Translations under genes and position numbers: made by a program
In this document: positions 11,601-32,705 of the stretch, piece after piece
How positions within the stretch are numbered: position 1 is the first letter of the stretch
Layout: every line of letters begins with the position of its first letter
Assembly (NCBI RefSeq): GCF_001577835.2
Contig: NC_029543.1
Span: forward strand, 372,001 to 436,000
Length of the DNA stretch: 64,000 nucleotides
Direction: 5' to 3'
Origin: Coturnix japonica
Lineage: Eukaryota; Chordata; Aves; Galliformes; Phasianidae
Notes under the pieces: model-generated
What the model saw: the letters and a program-made list of their open reading frames with translations, nothing else
The model's database searches: none
Told to the model about the DNA's origin: nothing

Positions 11601-13171
11601 AGATGGAAGATCCATCGGTTACAGGCCAGAAGCTGGGGCTGTACGCCATCACCGTGGTGTCGGGGCTGGCCATCCATGGACTCGTGCTCTTACCGCTGCT
11701 CTTTGTACTCATCACCAAGAAAAACCCCTATGCTTTCATTAAGGGGATACTGCAAGCTTTGCTGATTGCCTTGGCTACATCTTCCAGGTATGAAAACTTG
11801 GCTGAAATAAGTGGGTGCAGCTGGAACAGGGGGCAGGTCACTTGTGGGGGACGTGGAGGCAGACAGGGCTGGCTGCGTGGCAGAAGAGATGCACCACAAA
11901 CATCAAGAAAGATAAAACATTGCTTGGCCAACAGCGTGTGCTCCGTGTGTCCTGCAGGTGCTGTAAGCTGAGGAGATGCACATGGCTCCTGTTGGCACAG
12001 CAACCTGTACAACATTAGTGCTTACATTTCTCCAGGGCTTTCACTCTCAGTAATTCAAAGGCAGCCCTGGTGATGCTGTGGCAAATGATGACTTGATGCT
12101 CCTTGCTCTGCAGCTCTGCGACGTTGCCCATCACCCTTAAGTGTCTCCTGGAAAACAACGGCATTGACCGGCGCGTGGCACGCTTCGTCCTTCCTGTCGG
12201 TGCCACCATCAACATGGACGGCACGGCGCTGTACGAGGCCGTCGCTGCCATCTTCATCGCCCAGGTCAATGAGTACGACCTGGATTTGGGGCAGATCGTG
12301 ACCATAAGGTACGTGTGAGCAGCAGCGGGCAGGGAGGTGCGGGCACTGCATCCCATCCTGCTCTATGCATCCCATCCTGCTCTATGCATCCCATCCTGCT
12401 CTATGCATCCCATCCTGCTCTATGCATCCCATCCTGCTCTCCACCAGTGGATGTGCCCATGATGAGCCATCCGCAGTGCTGGAACCTTCTGGAGCTCACC
12501 CTGCTCTTCCACAGCACCTGCTGAGGACACTAACCCTGCAGCCTTCTCTCCTCAGCATAACAGCAACTGCAGCGAGCATCGGGGCGGCCGGGATCCCCCA
12601 GTCGGGACTCGTCACGATGGTCATCGTGCTGACCTCGGTGGGGCTGCCCACAGCCGACATCACACTCATTGTTGCAGTGGACTGGGCCCTGTAAGTCCTT
12701 TCTGCTCCGCACCCCTCTGTGTTCTCTCACAGCCATCCCAGCAGCAGGGACAGCAGGGCTGCATCCCCAGTGCTGTGATGCCTTATGGGTCCACAGGCTG
12801 CAGCCCCAGCACTTCTCTCCTGCAGGGACCGATTTCGGACCATGACCAACGTCCTCGGGGACGCGCTGGCTGCTGGCATCATCCAGCACGTCTGCAAGAA
12901 AGACTTTGCCCCAAAGCCCCCAGAGGTGCGTCCGGGTGGTTATTCTGGGTGCACGGGGCACCCTGAGGCCACGCAGCCACAAAGAACTTGGTTGGTTAAA
13001 AATCCAAACCAGCATTTTTATCTTTACTCACAGCAAGACACAGTGAGCGACACAGACAAGTTTCCTTCTGCGGAGCCCCCACTTCTGCATCCCAAAGACA
13101 ACGTGATCCATCTGCTCGAGGACACTCTGTTTGAGCAGATGGGAGTGCACTACAACATCTGCCAGGTGTAG
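8617..13171 (+). CDS. EAAT5-like excitatory amino acid transporter (SLC1A7/SLC1A8/SLC1A9 clade)
   Basis: A plasma-membrane Na+-coupled glutamate transporter of the SLC1 family. Eleven in-phase exons: 8617-8793, 9528-9607, 9829-10041, 10160-10202, 10784-11006, 11308-11407, 11554-11787, 12114-12308, 12556-12690, 12826-12925 and 13034-13171, giving 545 residues (human EAAT5 560). Family signatures are present: [20 protein letters not shown] in TM2, [10 protein letters not shown], the HP1 serine loop [11 protein letters not shown], the [18 protein letters not shown] motif of TM7, [20 protein letters not shown] in HP2, and [20 protein letters not shown] in TM8. The loop motif YRT..VPVVKSP is characteristic of EAAT5 rather than EAAT1-4. 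Human SLC1A7 lies on chromosome 1p32, whereas this copy sits beside PRAM1 and ELAVL1, so it is probably the SLC1A8 or SLC1A9 (EAAT6/7) paralogue known from non-mammals. I cannot separate these by eye. The C-terminus ends YNICQV. Confidence 0.9.
12346..12441. repeat. 19 bp CCCATCCTGCTCTATGCAT array in intron 8 of the transporter gene
   Basis: Five consecutive, nearly perfect copies of a 19-base unit, starting about 40 bases after the exon 8 donor. The low divergence between units suggests a recent or homogenised array that may vary in length between individuals. Confidence 0.9.
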
Positions 13172-14285
13172 GTGGCAGCACTCCCCCCTCAGTGCTAACC
13201 ATTCCCAATGCCACCTACGGCTGCTCCGTGAGACAAAGGCCTTACCCGGGGCAGCAAACCCCGCTCTATCCTTTCTACCCTGCTGTTGGAGCTGAGGACA
13301 GGACCGGACTGGCTGCCCTGCCTACAGCAGCTGGGGTCATGGCACAGCCCTGCTCCCTTCCATGAGGCTGCTTGGGATTGGGGAAAAGCAAAGAGGTGAC
13401 AGCAGAGAGCAGCAGAGGTGGAACTGAAGCTGTCATCTTACGGCAGCAGCCTCTATCTGCTGCATGCCATAAGGTGTTAATAGTTATTTTTAAACCTTTT
13501 TATATATGCTAATACATACATATTATGTATTACATATTAATATATACATATACATGCATATCTTTTAGGTTCTCATCCAAAAACCAAAGTGTTTCTTTTG
13601 CCCAGAGCCCAAAGCCAAAGCTGAGCAGAACAGGATGCTGAACCAGCATTACCCCATCGCAGCTGAGCTCCTAAGTTCAAATTCCCATCCCAATGAAAGC
13701 CTTAAAACAGCTGCCAGGGGCAGCCTTCTCCACAAAAGCCTTTCATACACGTTATGTAGTGCTGGATGCATTTACCTCTAGCAATGCCACCACATCAGAG
13801 ATCAGAGATAAGCTCTACAGGGAAATGAAATAAGGAAATGGAAAGAAGGGAAGAGGGAAAGGCAGACGGGTCCTGCCCTGCTCTCAGTACACAGCCATTC
13901 ACTCCTGAAAGCAGCAGTTTGGATAGATGGATGTGCTGCTTATTTAAGAACGTGGGTCACCCTGACATCAGGGCAGATGGGAAAGAAAACACGGGGCTGG
14001 CCGGCTCTGTGCACTTATTTATCACCTCTGCTTTTGCAAAACACGCCGCGTTCTCCCAGTGTCAACCTGCAGCACCATCACCCCTCACCCCCTGCAGCTT
14101 TTGTGGCCAACCGGCCCCCAGCCAACCTCCCAGCCACACACCGGCTCCCCACATCCTCTTATTGGAGCCTACAACACTTGAACACTTTGGGGTTTTTAGT
14201 AGGATGGGAACTGCTATGAATCTTCTCACTGTCCTTACAAAAACAATGATAAAAATAAAGCTGTATGACAACGTGGTGTTTTAAT
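13172..14285 (+). other. 3'UTR of the EAAT5-like gene
   Basis: Untranslated sequence after the TAG at 13169-13171. It includes an AT-rich TATATA/TACATA stretch at about 13495-13565. AATAAA at 14254-14259 is followed by a G/T-rich segment, so cleavage is likely near 14275-14285. ORFs in this interval have no recognisable protein content. Confidence 0.6.
14254..14259 (+). terminator. Poly(A) signal of the EAAT5-like gene
   Basis: AATAAA followed within 25 bases by GTGGTGTTTTA, a plausible downstream element. No earlier canonical signal is seen after the stop codon. Confidence 0.6.
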
Positions 14286-16734
14286 GAGCCATTAAGCTTT
14301 TACACAGTTACGAGCACCAACAGCAGGAAGTGGCAGCTGCTGCAAGGAGCTTCTCCTTGGGCATCACCCCATCTTCCTCCTCTGGTACCTGCAAGAAAAT
14401 CCTTTCTCTTCCTTCCTTGGACACGGCCTTAAACAAATCAGCTTCACGTTGTTCCTTCCCCACAGACCAGAACGCACTCAGAGGAACTGGGAGATCAGAG
14501 GGGACAGCAGAGCTGCTCTGACAAGCCCAGTACTCATTACACGGACACCAAGAGCTGAACTTGGACCCAATGTCCCTTCCCCACCAGCAGCATCTGGGTG
14601 TCCAGCCCAGAATCCAGGGATGGGGAGCGGGGCCAATTTCTGTCACTCACAGACCGTCAGGAAGCTGAGCTGCCTTCCTCCTTCCATTCCTGCAGTAAGA
14701 AAGGATGAGAGCATTAAGGCCCAGGAAATACTGTAATAACAGGGAATAAAACAGAAAAGCTGGCCCAAAAAGCAGCAGGCATCATTTCCTCATTGCCAGT
14801 TCTCAGAGAGATGACAGACAGCATCCTGATCCCAGGGAGAAGAAAACGGGAGTCGCTCCCTGAAGAGCAGAGCTGCTGTGTGCCACCAGATGATGCACGA
14901 GATGGAGGCGTCTGGAGCTATTCTGAGATCTTAAAGCTCTGCCTCCTGCTTGTCACATCATTGCACTGCTGCTACAAAACGTCCTCACGACTCTACAGCT
15001 CAACAAGAGCTCAGATTTTGAAGGACAGACATTGGGCCAAGATCAAACCTGTTTGCTTCCAGCGAAGCACGGGGACTGACTTACCAGAGCCAACGTGAAC
15101 TGCAGTACCACGCTGAGGGCTGTGAGGGTGAGCACAGCCTCCTCCCATGGCACATGAGCCGCAGCCCAGCACTGCTCGCACCGACCCCACGCTGCTCCCA
15201 AGCCAAACCTGCTCTGCTCTGCTCTCTGTTGGGGTCTCTGCAGCATGAACTGGGCTGAGCTTGGGAGCAGGATCTGTTCCAACACATTCAAACAGAAGTT
15301 GGGTTAAAGGATGGTCGGAGGTCTGCTGGTTACTCAGACGCACGAGGAGCCACGGCTCCCTTTATGTGAGTCGGTGAAGCTCTGTCTGCTCCTGGATGGG
15401 CACGAGGAACGCTCCGGCTGCAGCTCTGCAGAGAGAAGGCCATCAACCCGGACAAAATAACATCGACTGCATTATGTAACAGAGGTACAACTCAAATGGG
15501 GGATAAAAGGAAAACAAAGATAGTTTAAGGAGCAGAGCAGCAATGAGAAGGGAACCTCCACGCCCAGTTTTCTCCACCTGAGGGTTAACTGGCCTGGTAA
15601 GCACCGGGAGACCGGGCCATCCCCATAGCAGCAAGAACTGGGAATGCAGCTCTGCAAAGCTCTGCTCTGAGCTGCCCTGGCAGCAATTCGCCTTCTGCAG
15701 GACGGCTGGGGTGGAAGGGAGGGGAGGGGCCGTTCAGTTCCAACCCCACCAGCTCAGGGATCCCCCCGGCCTCGGGCACCTCCAGCTCTGGGCAGGATGG
15801 CAGCAGCCCCTCCAGCCTGGCAGCACAGCTTTGTGAGTGCCTGGCACATCCCAACTGGGCCAACCCTTCCCAGGCCATTGCAACCAGGCCCTGCCCGACC
15901 TGGGGGATGGGGCAGCACCAAAACCCAGGGTTTTCCCTCTGAAGGTTATGAAAAATACCGACCGACCAACCCCAAACCTCTGAGCGATGGGCTGCAGCTG
16001 GGGCTGGTTTGGTGCTGATGCTCTTCTTCAGTTGTTATTTCATTCAGTCATTTAATGAAGCTGGATAAACGCCCTGAGACCAAGAGAACAACTCCTGCAA
16101 GGTAAGAAGCCGGCCCTGTGCCCTCCTTTCATCCCCTCGCTCTCATCCTGTTACGCACAACAGAAGCTTTAGCAGAGCGAACCCAACGCGCCCACAATTG
16201 CAAACACAGCTCACGTTACCCTGCAAAGTCCACCAGAACTCCAAAGTGCACAAAGCAGCCCCCATCCCTGCAGGAAAAGAACCACGGAGGAATCACTCAG
16301 TAAAAGCTTGATGCCGTTCTGCCATTCCCGGCCTCCAGCACAGCCCCTGGAGGAACCCGACAGATGTGGCATAAACCAGCAGGGAGCAAAACCAGCAAGG
16401 AATGGGTCGGGCAAAAAAATAACAACAAAAAAGATCCTGTTCGTATTCAATTCAGTTTTATATGAAAAGAAGGGTGAGGGACCAAGGCTTCGCTTCCTTT
16501 CATTTTGCCAATGCCACAAGAAAACAACGCTGCGCCCACAGGGTCCCCAATGAGCGGCGCTGTGTTCAACCCACCTTCCAGCTGCTTCAATATGGGAATC
16601 CCAGCTTTACAAAGCAGCTCTGGAGCACCTGGATGGAAGGAAGGGCAGAACGGGCCCATTCCTGCAGCTCTAAGATGGGGATTTTTCACATGCGTGCTCT
16701 CAAAATAACACAATGGGATTGCATTCGGTTCAGA
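14286..16734. other. Intergenic sequence between convergent genes
   Basis: This separates the ends of the EAAT5-like gene (+) and ELAVL1 (-). No confirmed gene is visible. At 15700-15760 a sequence with GGTGGAAGGGAGG and TTCCAACCCCACC resembles a very worn CR1 3' segment. On the minus strand near 14300-14410 an acceptor-like TTTTCTTGCAG precedes a short acidic open frame, but nothing supports a gene around it. Confidence 0.4.
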
Positions 16735-16756
16735 CGTTTGGAAAGCAGTGTCATAC

Positions 16757-16762
16757 TTTATT
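16757..16762 (-). terminator. Distal ELAVL1 poly(A) signal
   Basis: AATAAA on the minus strand (TTTATT on +), within an AT-rich context, followed in the transcript by AGTATGACACTGC. It is the most convincing distal signal downstream of ELAVL1. Confidence 0.55.
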
Positions 16763-18724
16763 TAAAATAAACCCATGTAAAAACAAAGCGTAAATGAAAA
16801 CGGTACCTGAAAAATAAATTATTTGATATAAAACAAACCAATAACTTAAAAACACGCCGAATATACAAAATGTTTAACCGGGTACTGTACAGAACGGAAA
16901 ACAATCGGCAAAGCCTTCTGTCCCACAAACAGATCCATTCACCAACAAAAGGTTACAGAGGAAAAGGGAAACCAAACCCAGGAGCGGAGAACAGCGTCAT
17001 CTGTGCGGCAGGTCGAGGTTTGCCCCGAGTTCTTCCAATTGAGAACAGCGGGTCGCACCGCCGACAGGCCGCCCCAACCCCTTGGAAATAGGGAACAGGA
17101 GAACGAGGGCTGCGGGCACAGCACCCATCCCTCAAGGTTCCACTGGCAGCCCCTCTCCCACCCCCTGCAGGGGGGATTCCACCCCAGGGCAAAGCAGCTG
17201 GGGCTGCACCGGGAGCAGGAAGGCCATGAAGGCCGTGCTCAGCTTTGCTGTTCACCTCCACCGCTTTCTTTTCAAAGTAGAAAATGAAGTGGGTGCAAAA
17301 ACCGCGTCAGACGAGAGCTAAGCTGCGGGTTGTTGTAAGCAGCCGCATGGTGCTCAGTGCTGAGCTATGGCAGAGGGCACAGAAAGACGTGACATTAAAG
17401 CACGCAGGGTGATAAAACCACGGGGGGAGCACAAAGGGAGCAGTGTTTTCCTATGCCAGGTGTCAGTTTGGTCCCTTCCCCACATTTCGGTGCAATGAGC
17501 CCCATCCCCCCAGCACAGCACCCTGCACTGGGACAAACACATCCATAGCACAAAGCTCTGTATGTGACTCCAGCAGCTGAGCCCTGGACACCGGCAGCAC
17601 CTCACAGAAAGCAGTATGTGAAATAGAAGGAAAACCCCCCGAGTCCTCCCTGTGCTCAGAGGGTTTTGCTGCCCGAGGACCTGGCTGCACTAAGTGGTTT
17701 GTTCTGCCACCCAGCTGCTGTCCGGGTGGAGGAGCTCACCAGGGGACGTTCCTAAAGGTTGGCTTTTTGTTTCTTAAGCACATACGAAACAATAAAACTA
17801 CGCCAAAGAAAACAGCTTCAGTTATTCCAGTTTAGAATACACCGGGAGAAAGAAATCTGCCCTGAAATATGTGAGGAATCTTTGTTTCATTGACCTTACC
17901 CCAAACATGAAGATAAAAGAACACGAGAACAACTATTGAAGGACCTTGGGGATCACTCGCTTCCCAACCTTAGCATCCAAGACCTGCACCAGCTCTCCAG
18001 CTGCTCACTCACCTCCCTGGCAGCTGCAGACCCCTCCTGCTCTCAGTGTAGGCCTTCCTACTTGTAGCTGCTGTGTACAAATGTGAGTACAACACACTGC
18101 GCCTCTGCCAGCACGGCAGCACTCCCAGCCAGCAGCTGCACAGCTCGCCCACCGCGCTGCCTTCACCAGGCTCCGTGCAATGGCAACACAGAGGTTCTAT
18201 GGACACCAGCACCAGGGGGACACAGAGCTACAACAGCTCCTGCTCCTTCTGCCCTACAGACAGACCCCCTCCCCAGCACAGGAAGGGGCCGGGGGCAGCA
18301 GGGGGGGCTCAGCTCCCCTCCCTCAACATGGCAGAGCACAACACAGATACTGCAGAAAAGCAGCACAGCTCAAAGGACAAAAACTCAGCACCTGAGCACA
18401 CAGACAGTCCAAAATGGAACCAGCAGAAAACAAAGCAGAGCATTACGCCGTCTGGATTCTGCCCCTGGTCAGAGCCCTCTGATGGTGCCATTTGTTCACC
18501 TGAAGGGGCCTTACCAGCTCGTACAAAGCACACAGCAGCACCGCAGCTCCCTGCTCTGTATTTTCTGTGCCAACAGGACGTCTGTGCAGGGGCTGCACCC
18601 TGTTCCTACAGGGGATCTGGAAAGCAAGTGTCAGGTACTGGGTGGGAATAAAAGCTCATTAATAAACCAGCAGATCAGAAAAGACCAGCCTGAATAAAGC
18701 CTGCAAGGAAACTCTGAGAAAACC

Positions 18725-18778
18725 TCTTTGTTTTTTTTTTCTTTTTTTTCTTTTTTTTTCTTTTTTTTTTTTTTTTAC
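18725..18778. repeat. Internal A-rich tract (T-rich on +) in the ELAVL1 3'UTR
   Basis: On + this is a run of T interrupted by single C bases, about 50 bases long. On the ELAVL1 mRNA it would be A with scattered G. It resembles a decayed retroposon tail, but no matching body is recognised beside it. The tract could prime oligo-dT internally. Confidence 0.8.
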
Positions 18779-20464
18779 AGCCTAACAAACGCTGTATTTT
18801 GGTGGGTCGGTTGGTTTGTTAAGTTCTGCACAATGCAGCTCAAATCCAGAACAACTTCAGAGCGGTTTAAGGGCGGCCCTGAACCACCCTCGTGTTGCTC
18901 TGTGCTCAGCAATGTCTCATTTTAGAGTGAAACCCTGCAGTCCCCGAAGGATGCGGCCCACCCTGCAGGGCCGGGGCAGCCCCAAGCAGCACAGCCAACC
19001 CCAGCCCACAGGCTGCCAAGCACAGCAGGTGTTGGAAAACAGCAGAGAAATGGAAGGATGTTGAGTAAGAGAAGGAGAAAGTTCCATGTTCAGGGTCCTG
19101 ACACCCCATAAAACACCTCCTGGATGATCTATTGAACCCAGTTCTTCTGTATCACGAATACATATGCTTAATAAATCCTTGAGTTCAGCTGCTAAAGCCA
19201 AACACTGACTGTGAGAACAGCACAGCCAACAGAGCGAGTGCTTCTTCCACGTCAGCTCTTGGTATTTTACTGGGACGCTTTTCTCCTCCTTTCCTGACTC
19301 AAGAGGCAACACTTTGCTCAGCTGAACTGCCCAGCATCAGTTCCCAGAGCAGCTACCAAAGGAGTCGGGATCTCTGTCTCTTAGGAGAAACTTCCACAGC
19401 ACTACTGAAACAACACCCCGAATTTCCTTCTTATTTAGTAAAAAATAGGAAAGGGGGAAATCAGGAAGCAGTTAAATGACAGCGGTGCCAAAAAGCCACC
19501 AAGAAAAGTTAAAGAGAACGGGGCTGTTGTTGAGCAACCAGTGGTTTGAAGAGCAACACGTCTGTCATGGTTATGGATGCAGAGTCGGATTTGGGAAGTG
19601 CGGATCTTTCACAAGATCCAGTGATAAAGCAGCAGCTGCCATTAGGTTACAAAAATCTTAACGAAACAAGAGAGAACCAGAGGAAACTGGGACCCACTTC
19701 AGGTTCACCCCAGTGGAACAGGGAAGAAGGGAGGCCAAGAGGTGATGGGACTTGGTAGGAAGGCTGCCCTACACCACACAGCTGTAACATGGGAGAAATC
19801 CCAACAGCGCTTCAAAACCTTTTCTTGTGCACCAGAAAAGGTTCCGTTGAAGTGATAAATGGATGATAAGCACAGAAACATCTGGAACAGATGCTGGAAG
19901 AGAAAGCCAGAAGCAAATGGCAGAGAGCAACACCTGGGCAAGGAGAAGCAGAGCTGGGCAGTGAGCTCAGCCGCTCTCGGGCTGTGATGTGCAGAGATGA
20001 GGTGATGGCAGACTGCCTGCCCTGCTGCAAGAAGGAAACCCAGGATCCCCCGCTGCAAGGCAAAGTCAGCAGGGCATGGGAGCACTGCAGGCAGCCGGGA
20101 GCAGCTCGGGACTGGCTGAGGCTCACACAAAAAGGAGACACTGCAATAGAACTGACCCAGTTTTCCCACTCGCCCTAATTTTTGGCAACTGAACCTACCT
20201 GGAGGTCGCACAGAGCACGTCTCTACCACGCACAGCATCCTTACAGGGCCTGCACCCGACAGTCCTTCCCAGGCCTCCTAGCAAAGAGCACCGCCGGGTT
20301 ACAGCAGCCCGTGGAACAAAGGCTCTATGTGACAGATGTGGTGCTCTCATTTCACATCCCTTTTTCTTCTACTCATCTGTCAAAGGACGAAATTAAGACT
20401 CTTTAAGAGGAACTACGCTCCTTACAAAACACTTTCTCGAAAGCTGAACGTTTTGTGCAATACT

Positions 20465-20600
20465 TAAGCAAAAAAATAACAGAAAATAAAAAACAAAACA
20501 AAATTTGAGCAAAACAAAATCAAATTTAATGTTCTTAAATGCAAAAGTAAAAACAAACAAAAAACACAAAAAAGCAAAAGAAAATTAACAGAAACAGAAC
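20465..20600 (-). promoter_or_regulatory. U-rich element in the proximal ELAVL1 3'UTR
   Basis: On the transcript strand this is dominated by U runs separated by G or C (TTTTGTTTTGTTTTTTATTT and similar). HuR binds U-rich and AU-rich RNA, and mammalian HuR is known to bind its own 3'UTR, so this is a plausible autoregulatory site. The link is inference. The base composition is directly visible. Confidence 0.5.
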
Positions 20601-21801
20601 AACTCAAAGTTTCAAGGCAGTCTGCAGAAAACTCGGGGGATTAATCTTGAGATCTACAAATCAAAGGGTTTTCTTGGTTAATATCTAACTTGCAAGTCGT
20701 AAGTACTTTTCTGCTGAGTGTTCAATAAGTAAAGCTAGTTGTCAAAACAAAATCCTAGTAAAATAGAAAAATCTAGCACTCATTAGAAGGGATGCGAGAA
20801 ATACAATGCTCAAATGTTTACAAGTGGGTTTTGTTTTTTTTTTCCTTTACAAAATAGAACTACCAAAGGAATTCAGGCTATGGTGATCTTTGAAAAGGAG
20901 CATCTTGCTGCGTTATAATGTACCAGGAAGTAGTGCACCATGCATTAAATATCCGGACAGAAGAGATTCGGTTCGATAATGTAGCGACACATTCACACTT
21001 TTGTGGAGTTTCATTTTGACTCTGAAATCTTCCCGGAGTTTCTTTGAAACTCTTTGGTCCATTCCTATTAAAAATGTTGGGCTCTAAGAGGAAATATTGC
21101 TAAAACCTTTCCATTGGACAGCACGGCCGCTGCTCGGTGTGCAACTTACCTCATCAATGGTGTTAAAAGTTATGCTGGCATGCTACTACTTACAAGACCT
21201 CGTCTTTATAAAGCGTCATCCTCAACGACACGTAGCAATGAGTATTAATCGGCAAAACGAATTTACTGCCAACTACAACATTAGTAGTTCTCAGCTTTTC
21301 TTCCATAGTAGCGAGTCGGGGGACAGTCGGGAGAATGGGTGAGGAAAACAACATGAGAAACAAGCAAATCCATTAATTCAGCCTGAGGGTTTTTAGAGGA
21401 GATTCCAGTTTTTTGCAGACAACATTCAATGGAACAGATGTTAGTCTCATAAGTGAAAGCATGCTTCAATTTTACCACCATCCAGAGGGTCTGATTCAAT
21501 GCAATCTACTTCAGATCTCAGGGGATTGTTATCATCATGGTTATTATTATTATTCTTTTTTTTTTTCTTTTAACATGTTTTTAAATGAAATAACTTAAAG
21601 CAACTTAAGATTGGTCTAACATTGTGGGATTTCAAACATTTGAACATGTCAGTTGCATCCCAGAATATAAAACCTTTTCCACTTCTCATTTAGACTAAGA
21701 CAAACACTTGTGAAAATTGGCGCAAAATGAGTTTTACACTAACAAAAATGTTTCAACTTCTGTCACTCCATTATCTACTCCATACAAAAAGCACGAGCAA
21801 G

Positions 21802-30794
<8,993 letters not shown>

Positions 30795-32039
30795 TCAATT
30801 GAGACAAGAAGCAATTGTAACCACACATATTTCCACCCTGCAAAACAGATCTGCTTCTGTTGATGTTCCCAGAAGAATTCATTCCTTCAAACGGCATTTC
30901 AGGGGGCTGCAAGGCACAGAACAGCAAAGGGATGGAGCAGCTCTTAGTGCACAGCACCACAAACCCAGCGGTCACAGCAGCAGGGTTCAAGTCACAAAGC
31001 AAATATCCAGAGAGGGAACGTTGGCACAGAGGGGAGATTTCAGTGTGTTCTCCAACATCTACTGAGTAACAGCGAGCGTCTGCTTCACACCGCATGGGAA
31101 AGTCAATGTTCTTAATGGGAGAGAACCAAACAAATATCTGAGCACACGTTTGGGAATAAACCACCACCAGAGCTGTGTGAATTCGGAACCCACAGCCCAG
31201 CACACACTGAAACCCTTTATTTTGTGAGGATGGAACGAAGCAAACCATAGAAGGGTTTTGCTGCTCTGCACTGAGAAGCCTCCGAGCCCCACATTTCTAC
31301 ATCTCAAGCACCAACAGCAGCAAACCCCCATCCCACCCCCAGGGCCGGTATCTGCTCCATGGAGGCAGTGGGAAATCGGGGCAGGAGGGAAGCAGTTACG
31401 CTGTGCCAGCAGCTCTAAGATGCTTTATTTGCAGCATGATAAGCACGAGAGCTAACGACAGAGGACAGAAGCTGCAAAGCCAGGAGCCAAACAAGATACT
31501 CCTCACTTCTGCATCCCAAGCTGCCAGACCGTCTCGGCTGCACTGCAAAGCTGTACCAGCGAGCACAGGTCCCTCCCAGCTGTTCCGTGCTGGGACGGTG
31601 CCGGCCCAGGCTCACAACACACTGAGTTGTTGGAAGGTGTTTTGCTGAGTGCGGAGCTCCCAGACCTGCACGTGGCACTGAGCAGCGTGGGCAGCCAAGC
31701 AGCCATCAGATGGAATCACTGCACCGCAGCCTCCATCACACTGCAACGCTCCCCCCCACCTCCCTGCGATAAACACAGCGATAAACACAGCGCCCAGGGC
31801 TCTGCTGGTTCACAACTTTGCTAAGGATGGAAACTGACAAACCAGGGGCGCCCTCAGGGAGGATTCCTGCTCCTGCCACCAGCAGCTCAGAGCTCTGCTG
31901 CATCCTCCCTTCACCTACAGGCTCAGAATGGCACAGAACCACTGCTGGGCTCACGGCTCTGGATGCAGACACTGTGAGCAGATCAGCCACTGCAGAACCT
32001 GAGAGGGAAACTGCTCTTCTACGAGAAGAACATCAGCTG

Positions 32040-32113
32040 ACCCCAAAGAGGATCCCAGGGCCATACAAAGAGCCCAGGGCCATACAAAGAGCCCAGGGCC
32101 ATACAAAGAGCCC
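32040..32113. repeat. Three-copy 20 bp repeat in ELAVL1 intron 1
   Basis: AGCCCAGGGCCATACAAAG is repeated three times (the first copy is slightly different) just upstream, in transcript terms downstream, of the GC-rich first-intron segment. Confidence 0.8.
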
Positions 32114-32587
32114 TGCCCTCCTCGTTCATCAGCAGAGGGACGATGCTTATTGACGTTCCTCCTCTCCCACAGACCAAGAGGCAAACAACAAACTGCACTG
32201 CGCTACTGCTCAGTGGTGGGGCTGCTGGACAGGCCTCATTGGAGACCACACGTGGAACAGAGCAAGAAGGGCAAGAAGGGCAAGAAGGGCATCGCGACAC
32301 CGAGGGCAGGGCCGAGCAGCGGCACGAGGAGCCGAAAGAGAAACCGGCCGGTAGGGAACGAGCCCAGGAAGCACCGGCCGCGGCGCTGCGCCCCGCCCGT
32401 AATGACACACCGGGAGCCGCTGGGATCCGGCACGTGGCACGAGCTGGAAGTGAACGATGTCGGCGCTGCTTCCCGGACCGGGCCACGCCGTGACCGGCCG
32501 CAGCGACACGGCACCTGAGCGGGACGGCGCCGGGCGGCCGGTCACGGAGCATCGGACACGCGGGACCATGACCCGCATCACGGCCGG

Positions 32588-32588
32588 G

Positions 32589-32638
<50 letters not shown>
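32588..32638. repeat. (TCA)n / (ATG)n trinucleotide microsatellite in ELAVL1 intron 1
   Basis: About 17 uninterrupted TCA units on +. The poly-Ser and poly-Asp open frames across it are artefacts of the repeat. Confidence 0.97.
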
Positions 32639-32639
<1 letters not shown>

Positions 32640-32705
32640 GCAGCGCCGGGCTCGGCCCACGCGGCTGGTACGGCGCGACACGACCCGCACGGAGCGGATC
32701 CGCGT

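Larger units (their letters stand above)
16735..21801 (-). other. ELAVL1: Long ELAVL1 3'UTR
   Basis: About 5.07 kb run from the ELAVL1 stop codon to the first strong distal AATAAA. Human ELAVL1 also has a long 3'UTR with alternative polyadenylation, so the length fits. On the mRNA sense the proximal 1.3 kb is U-rich. ATTAAA at about 20525-20530 (TTTAAT on +) is a candidate proximal signal that would give a 3'UTR of about 1.3 kb. No coding exon is visible in the interval. The 3' boundary is inferred from the signal alone. Confidence 0.6.

Noticed and set aside
14300-14646. Minus-strand frame with an acceptor-like site and VPEEEDGVMPKEKLLAAAA
   Set aside because: It looked like a last coding exon, but no family is recognised, no partner exon is found upstream and no poly(A) signal follows. 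Kept only as a note in the intergenic entry.
18725-18782. T-run followed by ACAG on + as a splice acceptor
   Set aside because: No exon follows and the region is the minus-strand ELAVL1 3'UTR. The pyrimidine run is an A-rich tract on the other strand.
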